From positions 434,001 through 498,000 of the forward strand of contig CAWDDW010000003.1 in assembly GCA_963801185.1 (NCBI GenBank): DNA of 64,000 bases, read 5' to 3'. Under the pieces are notes generated by a model. It did not search any database, was not told the DNA's origin, and saw only the letters and a program-made list of their open reading frames with translations. Origin of the DNA: Palsa-601 sp963801185 (GTDB lineage: Bacteria; Actinomycetota; Acidimicrobiia; Acidimicrobiales; Bog-793). Both the position numbers and the translations under genes were made by a program. Below are positions 27,181 to 36,624 of this stretch, piece after piece; the stretch's first letter is position 1, and every line of letters starts with the position of its first letter.

Positions 27181-27257
27181 CTCCGACCGGTTCCTTCCGT
27201 GAGCGGCAACCGTGAGTGCCACGGCCCCGTTTGCAGCGACGAGCCAATACTTTGAGG

Positions 27258-27269
27258 GGGGTTAACCCC
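27258..27269. promoter_or_regulatory. Perfect 12-bp palindrome GGGGTTAACCCC
   Basis: Lies in the 194-bp gap between the divergent hydrolase gene and the histidine kinase operon. It may be an operator; no other elements were assigned in the gap. Confidence 0.35.
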
Positions 27270-27374
27270 AACAGGAAGAGACCCGCTAGCAGCCTTCTCA
27301 TCGGCGTGGGAAATCCTTAGGTTGGAATGATCAGGTGCACGTTCGCCGAGACAGATGATCAGAAGGAGAGATCG

Positions 27375-27419
27375 ATGAGATCGGGGTACGTCTTCGTGAA
27401 AGGCTCACTCAAGTGGTGA
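27375..27419 (+). CDS. Possible 14-codon leader ORF overlapping the kinase start
   Basis: ATG follows AAGGAG and reads MRSGYVFVKGSLKW, then TGA. The stop codon overlaps the GTGGTGA at which the kinase begins, so ribosomes ending here could restart on the kinase. It has a better ribosome site than the kinase itself. Confidence 0.4.
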   Translation: MRSGYVFVKGSLKW

Positions 27420-28744
27420 CCGTCCCAGCCGACCTCGAGGCTCGAGCGCGTGAGATAGCTCGCAGAATTCTGCTCGAACCGTTCACCAAGCGGACCTGGT
27501 CAGAGCTCTTCTTCCTCGTAATAGGAGCGGCGCTCGCAGGTGCCGGCTTTGCTCTGGTCGCACTCACGATGGCGGCGGGGGTGATCTTCGCCATCACGTT
27601 CTTCGGGCTCGCCATCATCGGTCTCTCCATCCGCGGCGCAAGAGGAATCGGCGGGATCCAACGGGGGATGGCTCGAGGGCTCCTTGGCGAAGAGATCGAA
27701 GAACCTGATCCGTTCGCGCCGCGCCCGGGATTTCTCGGATGGCTTCAGTCGGCGCTGCGCGACCGCACGGCTTGGCGGGCGATGGCCTACCTGATCCTGA
27801 AGGTCCCCTTGGCGATCTTCGGGATCCTGACAGCGTTCAGCGTGTGGTTCGATGCGTTCACTTGCCTTGCGTACCCTTTCGGAGGCGCGAATCAACCCCA
27901 GGAATTCGGTCTGGCCCGGACCCTCTTCCAACCGGGGTACTTCTCGATCGGAAGGCCGGGGTGGATCCATGGGATGGCCATCTTCTTCACCGGGGCGATA
28001 CTGCTCTTCGTCGCTCCCTGGGCCGTTCGGGTAGTCGTCTACATCGACCGATTCTTGATGCGTGCACTGCTTGGCCCAGATGCCGTGGCGGTCCGGGTGC
28101 GTTCTCTCGAACACGCTCGTGCTCAGACCGTCGACGCGTCAGCCGCCACTCTGCGACAGATCGAGCGGGACCTGCACGATGGCACTCAAGCGCAGCTGGT
28201 CGCTCTTGCCATGCGGCTCGGGATGGCAAAGGAGAAACTGGCAGACACCGACCAACTCGACCTCGACCAAGTCCGCGGGCTCGTGGACGACGCACATCGC
28301 GAAGCCAAGGAGGCCATTGTCGAGTTGCGAGACCTCGCCCGTGGGATCCACCCTCCTGCTCTCGACATCGGTCTCGAAGGCGCACTTTCCACCTTGGCGG
28401 CACGCAGCTCGGTCCCGACCGAGCTCGCCATTACTCTCAACGTGCGCCCGACTCCTGCCATCGAGGCAATCGCCTACTTCTGCGTGGCGGAGCTCCTTGC
28501 GAACGTGGCCCAGCACGCCAATGCCTCTCGAGCGGGGATCACTTGTGCGCAACACGGCGGGTGGTTGCGCTTGGTGGTACGCGATGACGGAGTGGGCGGG
28601 GCGCGACCTTCGCGGGTCGGGTCTGCGTCGAGCGGATTGACCGGCCTCACCGATCGAGTGCGCGCCGTCGACGGACGATTCGACATCGTCAGCCCAGCGG
28701 GCGGGCCCACGGTCGTCACCGTTGACCTGCCGCTTCACGCCTAG
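27413..28744 (+). CDS. NarL-type sensor histidine kinase
   Basis: A 443-residue kinase. The N-terminal half has several membrane helices (about 31-75, 125-150 and 185-212), with an extracytoplasmic loop between the last two. HisKA_3 follows: QIERDLHDGTQAQLVALAM with phospho-accepting His255, then a HATPase domain with AELLANVAQHANAS (N box) and DDGVGGA (G1), ending LTGLTDRVRAVDGRF. This is a DesK/LiaS-like sensor of envelope or membrane state. The start is the GTG pair at 27413; it abuts its response regulator gene exactly, with no gap. Confidence 0.88.
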   Translation: MVTVPADLEARAREIARRILLEPFTKRTWSELFFLVIGAALAGAGFALVALTMAAGVIFAITFFGLAIIGLSIRGARGIGGIQRGMARGLLGEEIEEPDPFAPRPGFLGWLQSALRDRTAWRAMAYLILKVPLAIFGILTAFSVWFDAFTCLAYPFGGANQPQEFGLARTLFQPGYFSIGRPGWIHGMAIFFTGAILLFVAPWAVRVVVYIDRFLMRALLGPDAVAVRVRSLEHARAQTVDASAATLRQIERDLHDGTQAQLVALAMRLGMAKEKLADTDQLDLDQVRGLVDDAHREAKEAIVELRDLARGIHPPALDIGLEGALSTLAARSSVPTELAITLNVRPTPAIEAIAYFCVAELLANVAQHANASRAGITCAQHGGWLRLVVRDDGVGGARPSRVGSASSGLTGLTDRVRAVDGRFDIVSPAGGPTVVTVDLPLHA

Positions 28745-29402
28745 ATGACGGCACCGATACGCGTGGTCATCGCCGAGGACTCGGCCATCTTGCGAGACGG
28801 CTTGGTCCAGCTGCTCGTCGATCGGGGTCTTGTCGTCACCGACGCAGTGAGCGAACCCGAAGCATTGAAAGCGTCGGTCGAGCGGGCCTGTCCCGACGTG
28901 GCCATCGTCGACATCCGCATGCCGCCCACCTTCACCGACGAGGGTTTACGAGCCGCCATCGATCTTCGTCGGCTGCACAAGGGACTTGGGATCCTGATGT
29001 TCTCCCAATACATCGAGACTCGCTACGCCTCAGAGCTGCTGGCCGGCGGTGCGACGGGCATCGGATACCTCCTGAAAGATCGCGTTGCCGACGTGAGCGA
29101 CTTCGTCGAAGCCCTCGCGCGAGTTGCATCTGGGGGCACCGCCCTCGACCCGGAAGTCGTCACCCAACTCCTGGGGGCCTCTCATCGGGCAGACTCGATC
29201 TCGGTGTTGAGCGTTCGGGAGAAGGAGGTGCTCTCGTTGATGGCAGAGGGTCGGTCCAACGTGGCGATCGCTGGCGCGCTGCGTAATTTCCGAAGGCGCG
29301 GTCGAAAAGCATGTCGCCAACATCTTCACGAAGCTCGACCTACCCGTGTCTCAGTCCGATCATCGCCGGGTCCTGGCCGTATTGCGCTTCCTCGACTCTT
29401 GA
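28745..29402 (+). pseudogene. NarL/LuxR response regulator, frameshifted near its end
   Basis: A receiver (about 1-120; phosphoacceptor Asp56 in DVAIVDIRMPP, Lys in YLLKDRV) and a LuxR helix-turn-helix (SVREKEVLSLMAEGRSNVAI). In the current sequence the last helix is out of frame and the frame runs on to 29437. Removing one base near 29282 (CTGCGTAATTTCC) restores VISEGAVEKHVANIFTKLDL, then a normal end at 29402. The restored protein is about 218 residues. It is the partner of the upstream kinase. The perfect match of the downstream frame argues for a recent or artefactual insertion. Confidence 0.85.
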
Positions 29403-29584
29403 CCTGGAGATCGAGTGAGGATCCGTCGGTCGACTGACCGTCCGTCGGGCGCCCCGCTTCACTGTGACTAGTCTCAAGATTCAGATCAACCATGCCGATA
29501 TCTCTTCAGGGTTTCGTGGCGCAACCGACCATGGCATCCGGAGAAGAAGTGGGCTCGAGCGAGCCCGAGGGGAGAACCGGTCAA

Positions 29585-32008
29585 ATGACCGGAGACGCGA
29601 GGGTCAATCAGATGGCGTCTGGGATGGGGACGGTGGCGGGAGTTGCCGTTCGACCCGTGATGGACCTAAGTGACCGTCGAGTCATCGCTTATCAGGCGAG
29701 CCCACGGACTGCTGGAGGTGAGGCCTCCCCGGCAGCGCTCCTCGACGCCGCCCTCTCGCTCGCGACCTCGGCGTCCCCGGCCCCGCTCCTCGTGCATGTC
29801 GACCCCGGACTGCTCGTCAGCCCGACGTTCGACCCCATCGCCCATGCAAGGGCTGCGAAGTGTGCTCCCTCTGAAGTCGTCTGGATGCTGCCAGAACCAA
29901 GACGCGGGATGGCGGACGAGCCCGACCCGCCCGAGGCACGTATCCTCGCGGCCGCGGTACGGCGGAACGCCGCCATCCTGCCGCGAGGCGGGCTTCCGGG
30001 TGGGCCTCGACGGCGTGGGCGTGCTCACCGTGTCGTGGGCGGAGGTGGTGGACGCGAGGCCGGCGTTTCTCCTCATGGAGCCGGGAGCTCACCTCCCGGC
30101 CCTTCGACGAGGGCTACAAGGCCGCGCTCGCCGGTCTCCTGGCCTTCGCCGGGCGGTTGGGGGCCCGCCTCGTCGCTCAGGGCATAACCAGCGATGAGGC
30201 CGCGCGGCATTTCATGGATGTCGGCGTCTTCTACGGGATCGGCGACTACCTGCACGGCCCGGTCGTGCTTGACGACCAGCTTGCTATAGAGGGGGACGCC
30301 GTCGTCCGCCCGTCCTGGTTCCGGGAGCGCGCGGTCCGCCGGCTCTCCACCGCTGTCGACGAGGGCGGCGTCCGCTACGTGCCGACACCTCCCCACCCAG
30401 TCGAGATCGACGACCGCCGCCTGGCCAACCTCCTCGCCGAGTGGTCGGGCCAGCTGTCGAACTCCGAGGATCCCTCGACAGTGCTCTCGTCGCTGGCTGA
30501 CATCGTCCCGCAGCTCGTCGGCTTCGATCGTCTCGCCATCTTCGAAGCTGACTGGGACCGGTACGTCTTCCGGCCGAAAGTACTCATCGGCGAAGAGCTC
30601 CAGCCGCTCGTCGAGATCACGCACACCTTGAACACCGGCATCACGGGCTGGGCCTTCCTGCAGGGGGAACCGTACAGGTGCGGACGGACGACGGACCATC
30701 CCGAAGCCGCCCCGATCCCAGGCCAGGAGTCCGACGACGAGTCGCTGCTCGTCATCCCGCTCACTTCCGGCGACCGGCGCCTCGGAGTGCTCGACGTGTG
30801 GCGCGACGGTGCGGACCGGTTCTCGGACCATGACCTCGAGCGAGCCATACTGCTCGGGAAGCTGGGTGCCGATGCCTGGCGCAGCGCCGAGCAGCGCGCC
30901 GACCTCGCCGAGCGTGTCGTCACCGACAACGTGACGGGACTGTTGAACAAGCGGTGGTGGGACGAGCTCGCTCCCCGAGAGGCCGCCCAGGCGCTCCGCA
31001 CGAAGAGCAGCATCGCCGTCATGCTGGTCGACCTCGACGGGTTCAAGGCCGTGAACGACTCGTACGGGCACGCGGCCGGCGACAACGTCCTGAAACACGT
31101 GTCACGAGAAGCTCGGCTCGGTGGTCCGATCCGGCGACGCCGTCATCCGCTACGGCGGTGACGAATTCATCCTCCTGCTGCGAGACTGCGACGAGACCGG
31201 GGCCATCGACGTGGCGACCGAGGTCCAGGTCGCGCTGGCGCGCGTGCCGGGCCCCGGCGGAGGTGACTCCCCCGTAACGGCTTCCATCGGCATCTCGCTG
31301 TTCCCAGAGCATGGCCCTACGCTCGAGGACGTCGCCATCAACGCTGACACGGCGATGTACCGGGCGAAGGCTTCGGGACGGGACCAAGTGGTCTGCTTCA
31401 GCCCGCCGGACAGTCTCGACGGCGCGGAGGAAGCCGCTGTGACCGAGATCGCGGCGAACGAACCGACGGTGGATGCTGCGGTGAGAGCGGCAGTGGATGC
31501 CGCTGTCGATGCCGCGGTGGAAGCAGCCCTGTCCCAGCCCATGGCGCCCGAGGCCTTCCCGAGCAGCGACAGTGCGTCCACTGGGTGGCCTCTGCCCGGC
31601 GCTGCCGTCGCCCCGCAACCGCAGCTGCGGCAGGAACTGCAGAATCAGTACCGCCGGCTCGAGGTTGCCCAGCAGGTTGCGCGCGTCGGCAGCTTCGAGA
31701 TGGACCTCGGCTCGGCCACCCTTCAGTTCTCCGCCGGGTTCCGCCGCATCCTCGGCATCGCTCCGGACGAAGAACCGGCGATCGCCACCATCGTCGATCG
31801 CATCCATCCCGACGACTTGACGCGGTACGCCGAGGCCCTGAGGAAGTGGGTCGAGGCCGGCGAAGGGCAATTCGAGCTCGGCTTCCGCTTCCTCTCCCCC
31901 GACGGGCAAGTGCGACCGGTCTTCATGCGGCAGATGGTCCGGGAGCTCGACGACGGCAGGCGACTGCTCACCGGCACCTTCCAGGAGCTCGCCGACCCGG
32001 CCTACTGA
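29585..32008 (+). pseudogene. Degenerate EAL-GAF-GGDEF-PAS protein, three +1 frame breaks
   Basis: Read across breaks near 29981, 30084 and 31105 this is a protein of about 806 residues. Order: an EAL-like domain (RPVMDLSDRRVIAYQ ... GFRVGLDGVGVLTV ... LVAQGITSDEAARHFMDVGV), a GAF domain (from about VLSSLADIVPQLVGFDRL), GGDEF with intact RYGGDEF and LVDLDGFKAVNDSYGHAAGD, an Ala-rich VDAAV repeat linker, then a C-terminal PAS_3 domain. The EAL part lacks the metal ligands: DDFG is DGVG and AEGVE is AQGIT, so it should not degrade c-di-GMP. GGDEF should make c-di-GMP if the gene is intact. Each break is repaired by removing one base, and all the domains beyond read normally. ATG 29585 follows GGGGAG; 29492 is an alternative. 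The 147 bp before it look non-coding. Confidence 0.8.
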
Positions 32009-32062
32009 ACGTCCCGTCGAAGCGCCCGACCCTAACGCTTCGAAATGGGGCAGAATCGCCGG

Positions 32063-33301
32063 ATGCCTGACGAGATCGAGGTCTTCGGCACCCAGTGGTG
32101 CGGCGACTGCAAGCGAGCGAAGCAGTTCTTCGGTGAACAGCGCATCCACTACCGCTTCACCGACGTCGACATGGACCCCGAAGGCCTCGCCTACGTCGAG
32201 AAGGTGAACGCCGGCAAGCGGATCATCCCGGTGATCCGCTTCACGGACGGCTCGACGCTCGTCGAGCCCTCGAACGCCGATCTGGCGGCCAAGCTCGGGA
32301 TACAGACGAGCGCCGCTCGGAGCTTCTACGACCTCATCGTCGTCGGGAGCGGGCCGGCGGGCCTCACGGCTGCCCTCTATGCCGCTCGCGAAGGAATCGA
32401 GACGCTCGTCATCGAGCGGGGAGGCGTGGGAGGGCAAGCGGGGATCACCGAGCGCCTCGACAACTATCCCGGCTTCCCCGAAGGTGTCACTGGTGACGAG
32501 TTCGCGGACCGGTTGCGGCGCCAGGCCGAGCGTTTCGGCGTCGAGATCCTGAGCGCGCAAGAGGTGACCGGCGTCGGCGTGGACCGGAGCTGGCGCCGCG
32601 TCCGGACTGCCGACGGCGCCGAATACAGCTCGTACGCCGTGCTGCTCGCTCTCGGCTCGACCTACCGTCGACTCGGGGTACCCGGGGAGGAGGACTTCAT
32701 CGGCGCGGGCGTGCACTTCTGTGCCACCTGCGACGGGGCCTTTTACCGCGGTGAGGACGTGCTCGTTGTCGGCGGGGGCAACTCGGCAGGCGAAGAAGGG
32801 CTCTTCCTCACTCGCTTCGCCCGTCACGTCACCATCGCGACCCGCGACGCCGAGCTCACCGCGAGCAAAGTCGTCATCGACAAGGTGAACGAGCATCCCG
32901 ACATCGACGTGCTGACGAACGTCAACACCGTCGAGCTGCGAGGCGGGAGCCACCTCGAGACGGTCGTCGTCGAGGACTCCGGTACCGGTGAGCGGAGCGA
33001 GCTCCACCCGGCCGGCATGTTCGTGTTCATCGGCCTCACCCCCAACACCGAGATAGTGAGCGGGTTGGTGGAGCGCGATGGTCAGGGTTTCTTGACTACC
33101 GACGCCGGGATGCAGACCTCCGTGCTCGGCGTGTTCGCTGCGGGCGATGCCCGCTCGGGCAGTACCAAACAGGCCGCTTCGGCGGCAGGCGAGGGCGCCG
33201 CAGCCGCCATCGCGATCCGCCGCTACCTCGAGCCTCTCGCGGGAGGAATGCCTGAGCCGCAGCTCGACCGCAAGGGCATGCCAGCCGTCATGGAGGTCTG
33301 A
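32063..33301 (+). CDS. Glutaredoxin-thioredoxin reductase fusion
   Basis: A 412-residue protein. Residues 1-80 are a glutaredoxin/mycoredoxin-like domain with QWCGDC (Cys13, Cys16) and a cis-Pro in RIIPVIRF. From about 88 it is a thioredoxin reductase: FAD site VVGSGPAG, catalytic pair HFCATCDG (Cys220, Cys223), NADPH site VVGGGNSAGEE and the final FAD segment GVFAAGDARSG. The fusion would let the reductase pass electrons to its own glutaredoxin domain. The cellular substrate is unknown. ATG 32063 gives the domain's natural start; ATG 32045 is six codons upstream. It stands alone, 54 bp after the diguanylate cyclase. Confidence 0.88.
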   Translation: MPDEIEVFGTQWCGDCKRAKQFFGEQRIHYRFTDVDMDPEGLAYVEKVNAGKRIIPVIRFTDGSTLVEPSNADLAAKLGIQTSAARSFYDLIVVGSGPAGLTAALYAAREGIETLVIERGGVGGQAGITERLDNYPGFPEGVTGDEFADRLRRQAERFGVEILSAQEVTGVGVDRSWRRVRTADGAEYSSYAVLLALGSTYRRLGVPGEEDFIGAGVHFCATCDGAFYRGEDVLVVGGGNSAGEEGLFLTRFARHVTIATRDAELTASKVVIDKVNEHPDIDVLTNVNTVELRGGSHLETVVVEDSGTGERSELHPAGMFVFIGLTPNTEIVSGLVERDGQGFLTTDAGMQTSVLGVFAAGDARSGSTKQAASAAGEGAAAAIAIRRYLEPLAGGMPEPQLDRKGMPAVMEV

Positions 33302-33329
33302 AGACACCCTCCGGCGGGATGCCAGGGGC

Positions 33330-33650
33330 TCAGCGCTGAACGACCTTCACTGCCGTCCCGTACGCGCAGATCTCGGTCCAGGCGTCGCCCATCTCCGATG
33401 TGTCGAAACGCATGGCCACAACGGCATTGGCGCCGCGCTGCGCGGCCGCTTCGGCCATCCGCTGGATGACCTCCTGCCGGCTCGCCTCGAGGTTCTTAGT
33501 CATCCCCTTCAGCTCCCCGCCGAACATGGACTTGAGGCCTGCTCCCATTTGGGAGAATGCGTTCCTCGACCGGACTGTCAGGCCGAAGACCTCGCCGAGG
33601 GTCTCGATTATGTCGTAACCGGGCAGTTCGTTCGTCGTCGCGATGATCAC
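33330..33650 (-). CDS. YbjQ/UPF0145 family protein
   Basis: A 106-residue protein typical of the YbjQ family of small pentameric proteins: IIATTNELPGYDIIETLGEV at the start, then RQEVIQRMAEAAAQRGANAVVAMRFD and ICAYGTAVKV. The molecular function is unknown; metal binding has been proposed. The GTG at 33650 gives the conserved N-terminus. The longer frame to 34517 is antisense to a phosphatase and was not used. Confidence 0.88.
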   Translation of the reverse strand: MIIATTNELPGYDIIETLGEVFGLTVRSRNAFSQMGAGLKSMFGGELKGMTKNLEASRQEVIQRMAEAAAQRGANAVVAMRFDTSEMGDAWTEICAYGTAVKVVQR

Positions 33651-33714
33651 GGGCGCAAGGGTACTCGGACCAGTCGCAGTAGGACATGACAGTGCGACCC
33701 CTAGGATCACGCCC

Positions 33715-34386
33715 ATGACGACGGACGTGGAGACGCAGGCGTACCGCCAATACCGCTTCAAGCTCCCACCAGATGCGACTGAGATCCTCCTCGTCCGGCA
33801 CGGCGAGACCATCCCGTTCGCGGACGTGCCGTTCCCTCTCGTCGACGGGCAAGGGGACCCGGAGCTCGCGCCTGAAGGGCGCGCGCAGGCAGAGCGGCTG
33901 GCGGACCGGCTGGAAGATGACGGGCCGTTCGACGCGATATACGTGACCACTTTGCGGCGCACGCTCAAGACCGCCATGCCGCTCGCCGAGCGCCTCGGCC
34001 TCGAGCCGATCGTCGAGCCGGAGCTGCGCGAGGTCATGCTCGGGGAGTGGGAGGGCGGTGCCTTCCGCAAGCACACGGCGGAGGGCAACCCTATGGCTCT
34101 CGAGATGTACCGCCAGGAGCGATGGGACGTCATTCCCGGCGCGGAGAGCAGCGAGGCTTTCAGAGCCCGCCTGAGGGTTGGCATCGAGCGGATCGCAGCC
34201 GCACATGTGGGAAGCCGTGTAGTAGCCGTCTCCCACGGTGGCGCCATCGGGACGATCCTCGCGATGGCGACCAGCTCTCGCCCGTTCGCCTTCGTCGGCG
34301 GGGACAACGCCGGAATCTCGATCCTCGTCGTGATCAAAGACCAGTGGATGGTGCGTGGCTTCAACGAAGTGAGCCACCTGCGCTGA
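33715..34386 (+). CDS. Histidine phosphatase superfamily protein
   Basis: A 223-residue phosphoglycerate-mutase-like protein. The catalytic LLVRHGE lies at about 25-31; the second Arg is in TTLRRTLKTA and the proton donor Glu in LGEWEGG. VVAVSHGGAIGTIL carries the late active-site His. Such enzymes remove phosphate from small metabolites via a phosphohistidine. ATG 33715 follows a weak site; the longer frame overlaps the divergent ybjQ gene. The substrate cannot be predicted. Confidence 0.85.
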   Translation: MTTDVETQAYRQYRFKLPPDATEILLVRHGETIPFADVPFPLVDGQGDPELAPEGRAQAERLADRLEDDGPFDAIYVTTLRRTLKTAMPLAERLGLEPIVEPELREVMLGEWEGGAFRKHTAEGNPMALEMYRQERWDVIPGAESSEAFRARLRVGIERIAAAHVGSRVVAVSHGGAIGTILAMATSSRPFAFVGGDNAGISILVVIKDQWMVRGFNEVSHLR

Positions 34387-34432
34387 CTGGTGCGGCTGAC
34401 CTGCGCTGACCTGCGCTGACTGGCTCTGACCG
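34378..34432. repeat. Short tandem CTGCGCTGAC-type repeats
   Basis: Units close to CTGCGCTGAC occur at the end of the phosphatase gene and three more times in the following gap, with TGACTGG/TGACCGG variants between. The gap otherwise holds no gene. Confidence 0.45.
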
Positions 34433-34491
34433 GCAGGGCTGAACGCCGGACCATCCGCGTGACTGTCACACCCCCCGCGTATGTTGCCTTC

Positions 34492-35271
34492 ATGGCCTGG
34501 TACGACAGCCCGCTCATCGGCCTCGACTTCGAGACGACGGGAGTCGATCCGACGAGCGACTTGCCGGTTCAGGTCGCCCTCGTCTGGTGTGACGGCAGGG
34601 GCGGCCGCCAGCGGGCTGCCTGGCTCGTCAACCCCGGCTGCGAGATCCCCGAAGAGGCGATCGCCGTCCACGGAATCTCGACCGAACGGGCGTGCCGGGA
34701 AGGGATCTCCCTCGAGCACACGGCTTATCGCGTCCATCGGGAACTCCTGAAAGCAGCGCGCGAAGGAGTGCCGCTCGTTGCGATGAACGCGAGCTTCGAC
34801 GTCACGATCGCGGCGTGCCTGTTCGCCCGCGCCGGGCTGCCGGCACTTTCATGGGACCTCGTGATCGATCCGCTCGTCATCGACCGGCGCGTGGACAAGT
34901 ACCGGAAGGGAAAGCGCCGCCTCGACGCCCTCTGCGAGACCTACGGAATCCACCTCGAGAACGCCCACGACGCCGGGCACGACGCCGAAGCCGCCGTCTC
35001 GCTCGCTCGCGAGATCGGCCGGAGATGGCCCGAAGCCGGAACTCTCGACCCCGAGGAGCTGACGGTCTTTCAGCGGGCTTGGCAGCACAACTGGGCGGTC
35101 GACTTCAACGACTGGTGCATCAGCGAGGGGCGCCCGGGGCTCAGCCCGGAAGAGTACTTCTGGCCTGTCCGAGCGGTCGCTCAGCCCCCTAGCGAATCGA
35201 GGACGATGTCGACATCGCTCTCGGTGGACTGCGGGTTGACGACCGCGATGCGGATGGCGACCTCTCCTTGA
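34492..35271 (+). CDS. DnaQ-like 3'-5' exonuclease
   Basis: A 259-residue protein with the DEDDh exonuclease motifs: GLDFETTG (Exo I, about 9-16), NASFDVTI (Exo II) and HDAGHDAEAAVSLA (Exo III with His and Asp). VHGIS in between is also typical. It degrades DNA or RNA from 3' ends; as a free-standing copy it may act in proofreading or repair. The family normally ends near EEYFWPV; the last 30 residues here extend into the convergent decarboxylase gene, a 91-bp overlap, and may reflect a missed stop. ATG 34492 gives the domain start. Confidence 0.85.
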   Translation: MAWYDSPLIGLDFETTGVDPTSDLPVQVALVWCDGRGGRQRAAWLVNPGCEIPEEAIAVHGISTERACREGISLEHTAYRVHRELLKAAREGVPLVAMNASFDVTIAACLFARAGLPALSWDLVIDPLVIDRRVDKYRKGKRRLDALCETYGIHLENAHDAGHDAEAAVSLAREIGRRWPEAGTLDPEELTVFQRAWQHNWAVDFNDWCISEGRPGLSPEEYFWPVRAVAQPPSESRTMSTSLSVDCGLTTAMRMATSP

Positions 35272-36558
35272 TGGGTCGTCGGTACGACGAAGGCGGTCCC
35301 GCTCACCAACAGCTCTGCTGACCACTCGTAGTAGCGGGCCTCGCTCCATCCGGTTCGCCGGAACGCCACAACCGACAAGGGAGGCTCGCCGATCAGCTCT
35401 AGGTGGTCGCTCTCCCGGACCCGCCGGGTGGCGTGCTCCGCCACCTTCAAGGTGTGCTCGATCGCACCCGAGTACGCATCGGTCCCGTACGAAGCGAGCG
35501 AGAACCAGAACGGCAGCCCCCTCGCCCGCCGGGTGAGATGAAGTGCGTAGTCCGACGGGCTCCAGTCCTCGCCGGTGCGGAGCGGCTCGAGGTAAGCGGC
35601 GTGCTGGGAGTGGGCTTCGAGGGCCGCCTGCGGGTCCCGGTAGATCAACGCCGCACAGTCGAACGGGGCGAAGAGCCACTTGTGCGGATCGACGACGAAG
35701 GAGTCGGCAGTCTCTATGCCTTTGAAAAGAGCCCGCCTGCTCGGGGCGGCGAGCGCCGCTGCGCCGTACGCACCGTCGACATGCAGCCACAGCCCGCGCT
35801 TTCGTGCCTCTGCCGACACGCTCTCGAGGTCGTCCACGATGCCGAGGTTGGTCGTACCAGCAGTCGCGACCACGGCGAACGCAGCGCGCCCGGGGTACGC
35901 GGCGGCCGACTTGTCGAGCGCGTCCGCCAGCGCCGCGCCCGTGAGGCGCCCGGCCGTATCGGGCTCCACACCAATCACGTCCACGTCCATAGCGTGAGCA
36001 GCGCTCGAGATCGACGAGTGCGCCTCCATGCTGGCGGCCACGGCGAAGCGACGAGGCGGTGGCCGCTCCTCCTCGAGGCACCGGACGGTCTCCCGGTGCC
36101 TCGCGGCGATCAGGGCGGAGACGTTGCCGAGCGTGCCGCCTTGGACGAAGACACCCCCGGCGCTGTCGGGAAAGCCGGCGAGAGCCGCGAGCCACGCCAG
36201 GGCCTCGTTCTCGGCGTAGACCGCGCCAGCGCCCTCCATCCAGCTCCCGCCGTAGATCGACGACGCGCCGACGACGAGGTCGAACAGCGTGCTCGCCGGC
36301 GTGGGGGCACACGGGATGAAGGCGAAGTAACGCGGGTGGTCGATCGAGATGCACGCCGGCGCCAGGACATCGGCGAAGATGCGGAGGGCTTCGGTGCCCC
36401 CGATGCCACCGGGCGTGATCGTCGGTCCGGCTCCGGCTCGGAGGCTCCTCAGGAGAACGAGGCCCGTCAAGCGGTGGCGGTCGCATGTGAAGGCGGGCAC
36501 GTGTGTACGCCATCACGTCAGCGGCCAACCTCTCGGTCTCCTCGGTCCACTCGTGCAC
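35181..36558 (-). pseudogene. PLP-dependent group II amino-acid decarboxylase, frameshifted
   Basis: Restored, this is a protein of about 458 residues of the aromatic-amino-acid/glutamate decarboxylase fold: HPRYFAFIPCAPTP, the PLP pocket GGSWMEGAGAVYAENE and GTLGNVSALIAAR, VVATAGTTNLGIVDD, HVDGAYGAA and the Schiff-base Lys in VVDPHKWLFAPFD. The N-terminus (GTG 36558 after AAGGAGG, then HEWTEETERLAADVM) lies in another frame. Removing one base near 36443 (GAGGCTCC to GAGCTCC on the plus strand) joins RSPEE to LRAGAGPTITPGG without loss. The substrate cannot be told. The break resembles the other +1 changes in the window. Confidence 0.82.
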
Positions 36559-36624
36559 GGAAGCCTCCTTGCGTCCGACTGCGGACGCGGACTGCCTATC
36601 ACGGCAGGCCCGCCGTCTGACCCC

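Noticed and set aside
31043..33307. 754-codon minus-strand ORF opposite the cyclase end and the reductase fusion
   Set aside because: It mirrors the codon structure of two well-supported plus-strand genes and shows no recognised motif.
34378..34432. CRISPR-like array
   Set aside because: Units are about 10 bp without spacers of constant length and there are no cas genes.
34849..36558. 569-codon minus-strand ORF as a single protein
   Set aside because: Only its first 38 codons are real; after the break at 36443 the decarboxylase continues in another frame.
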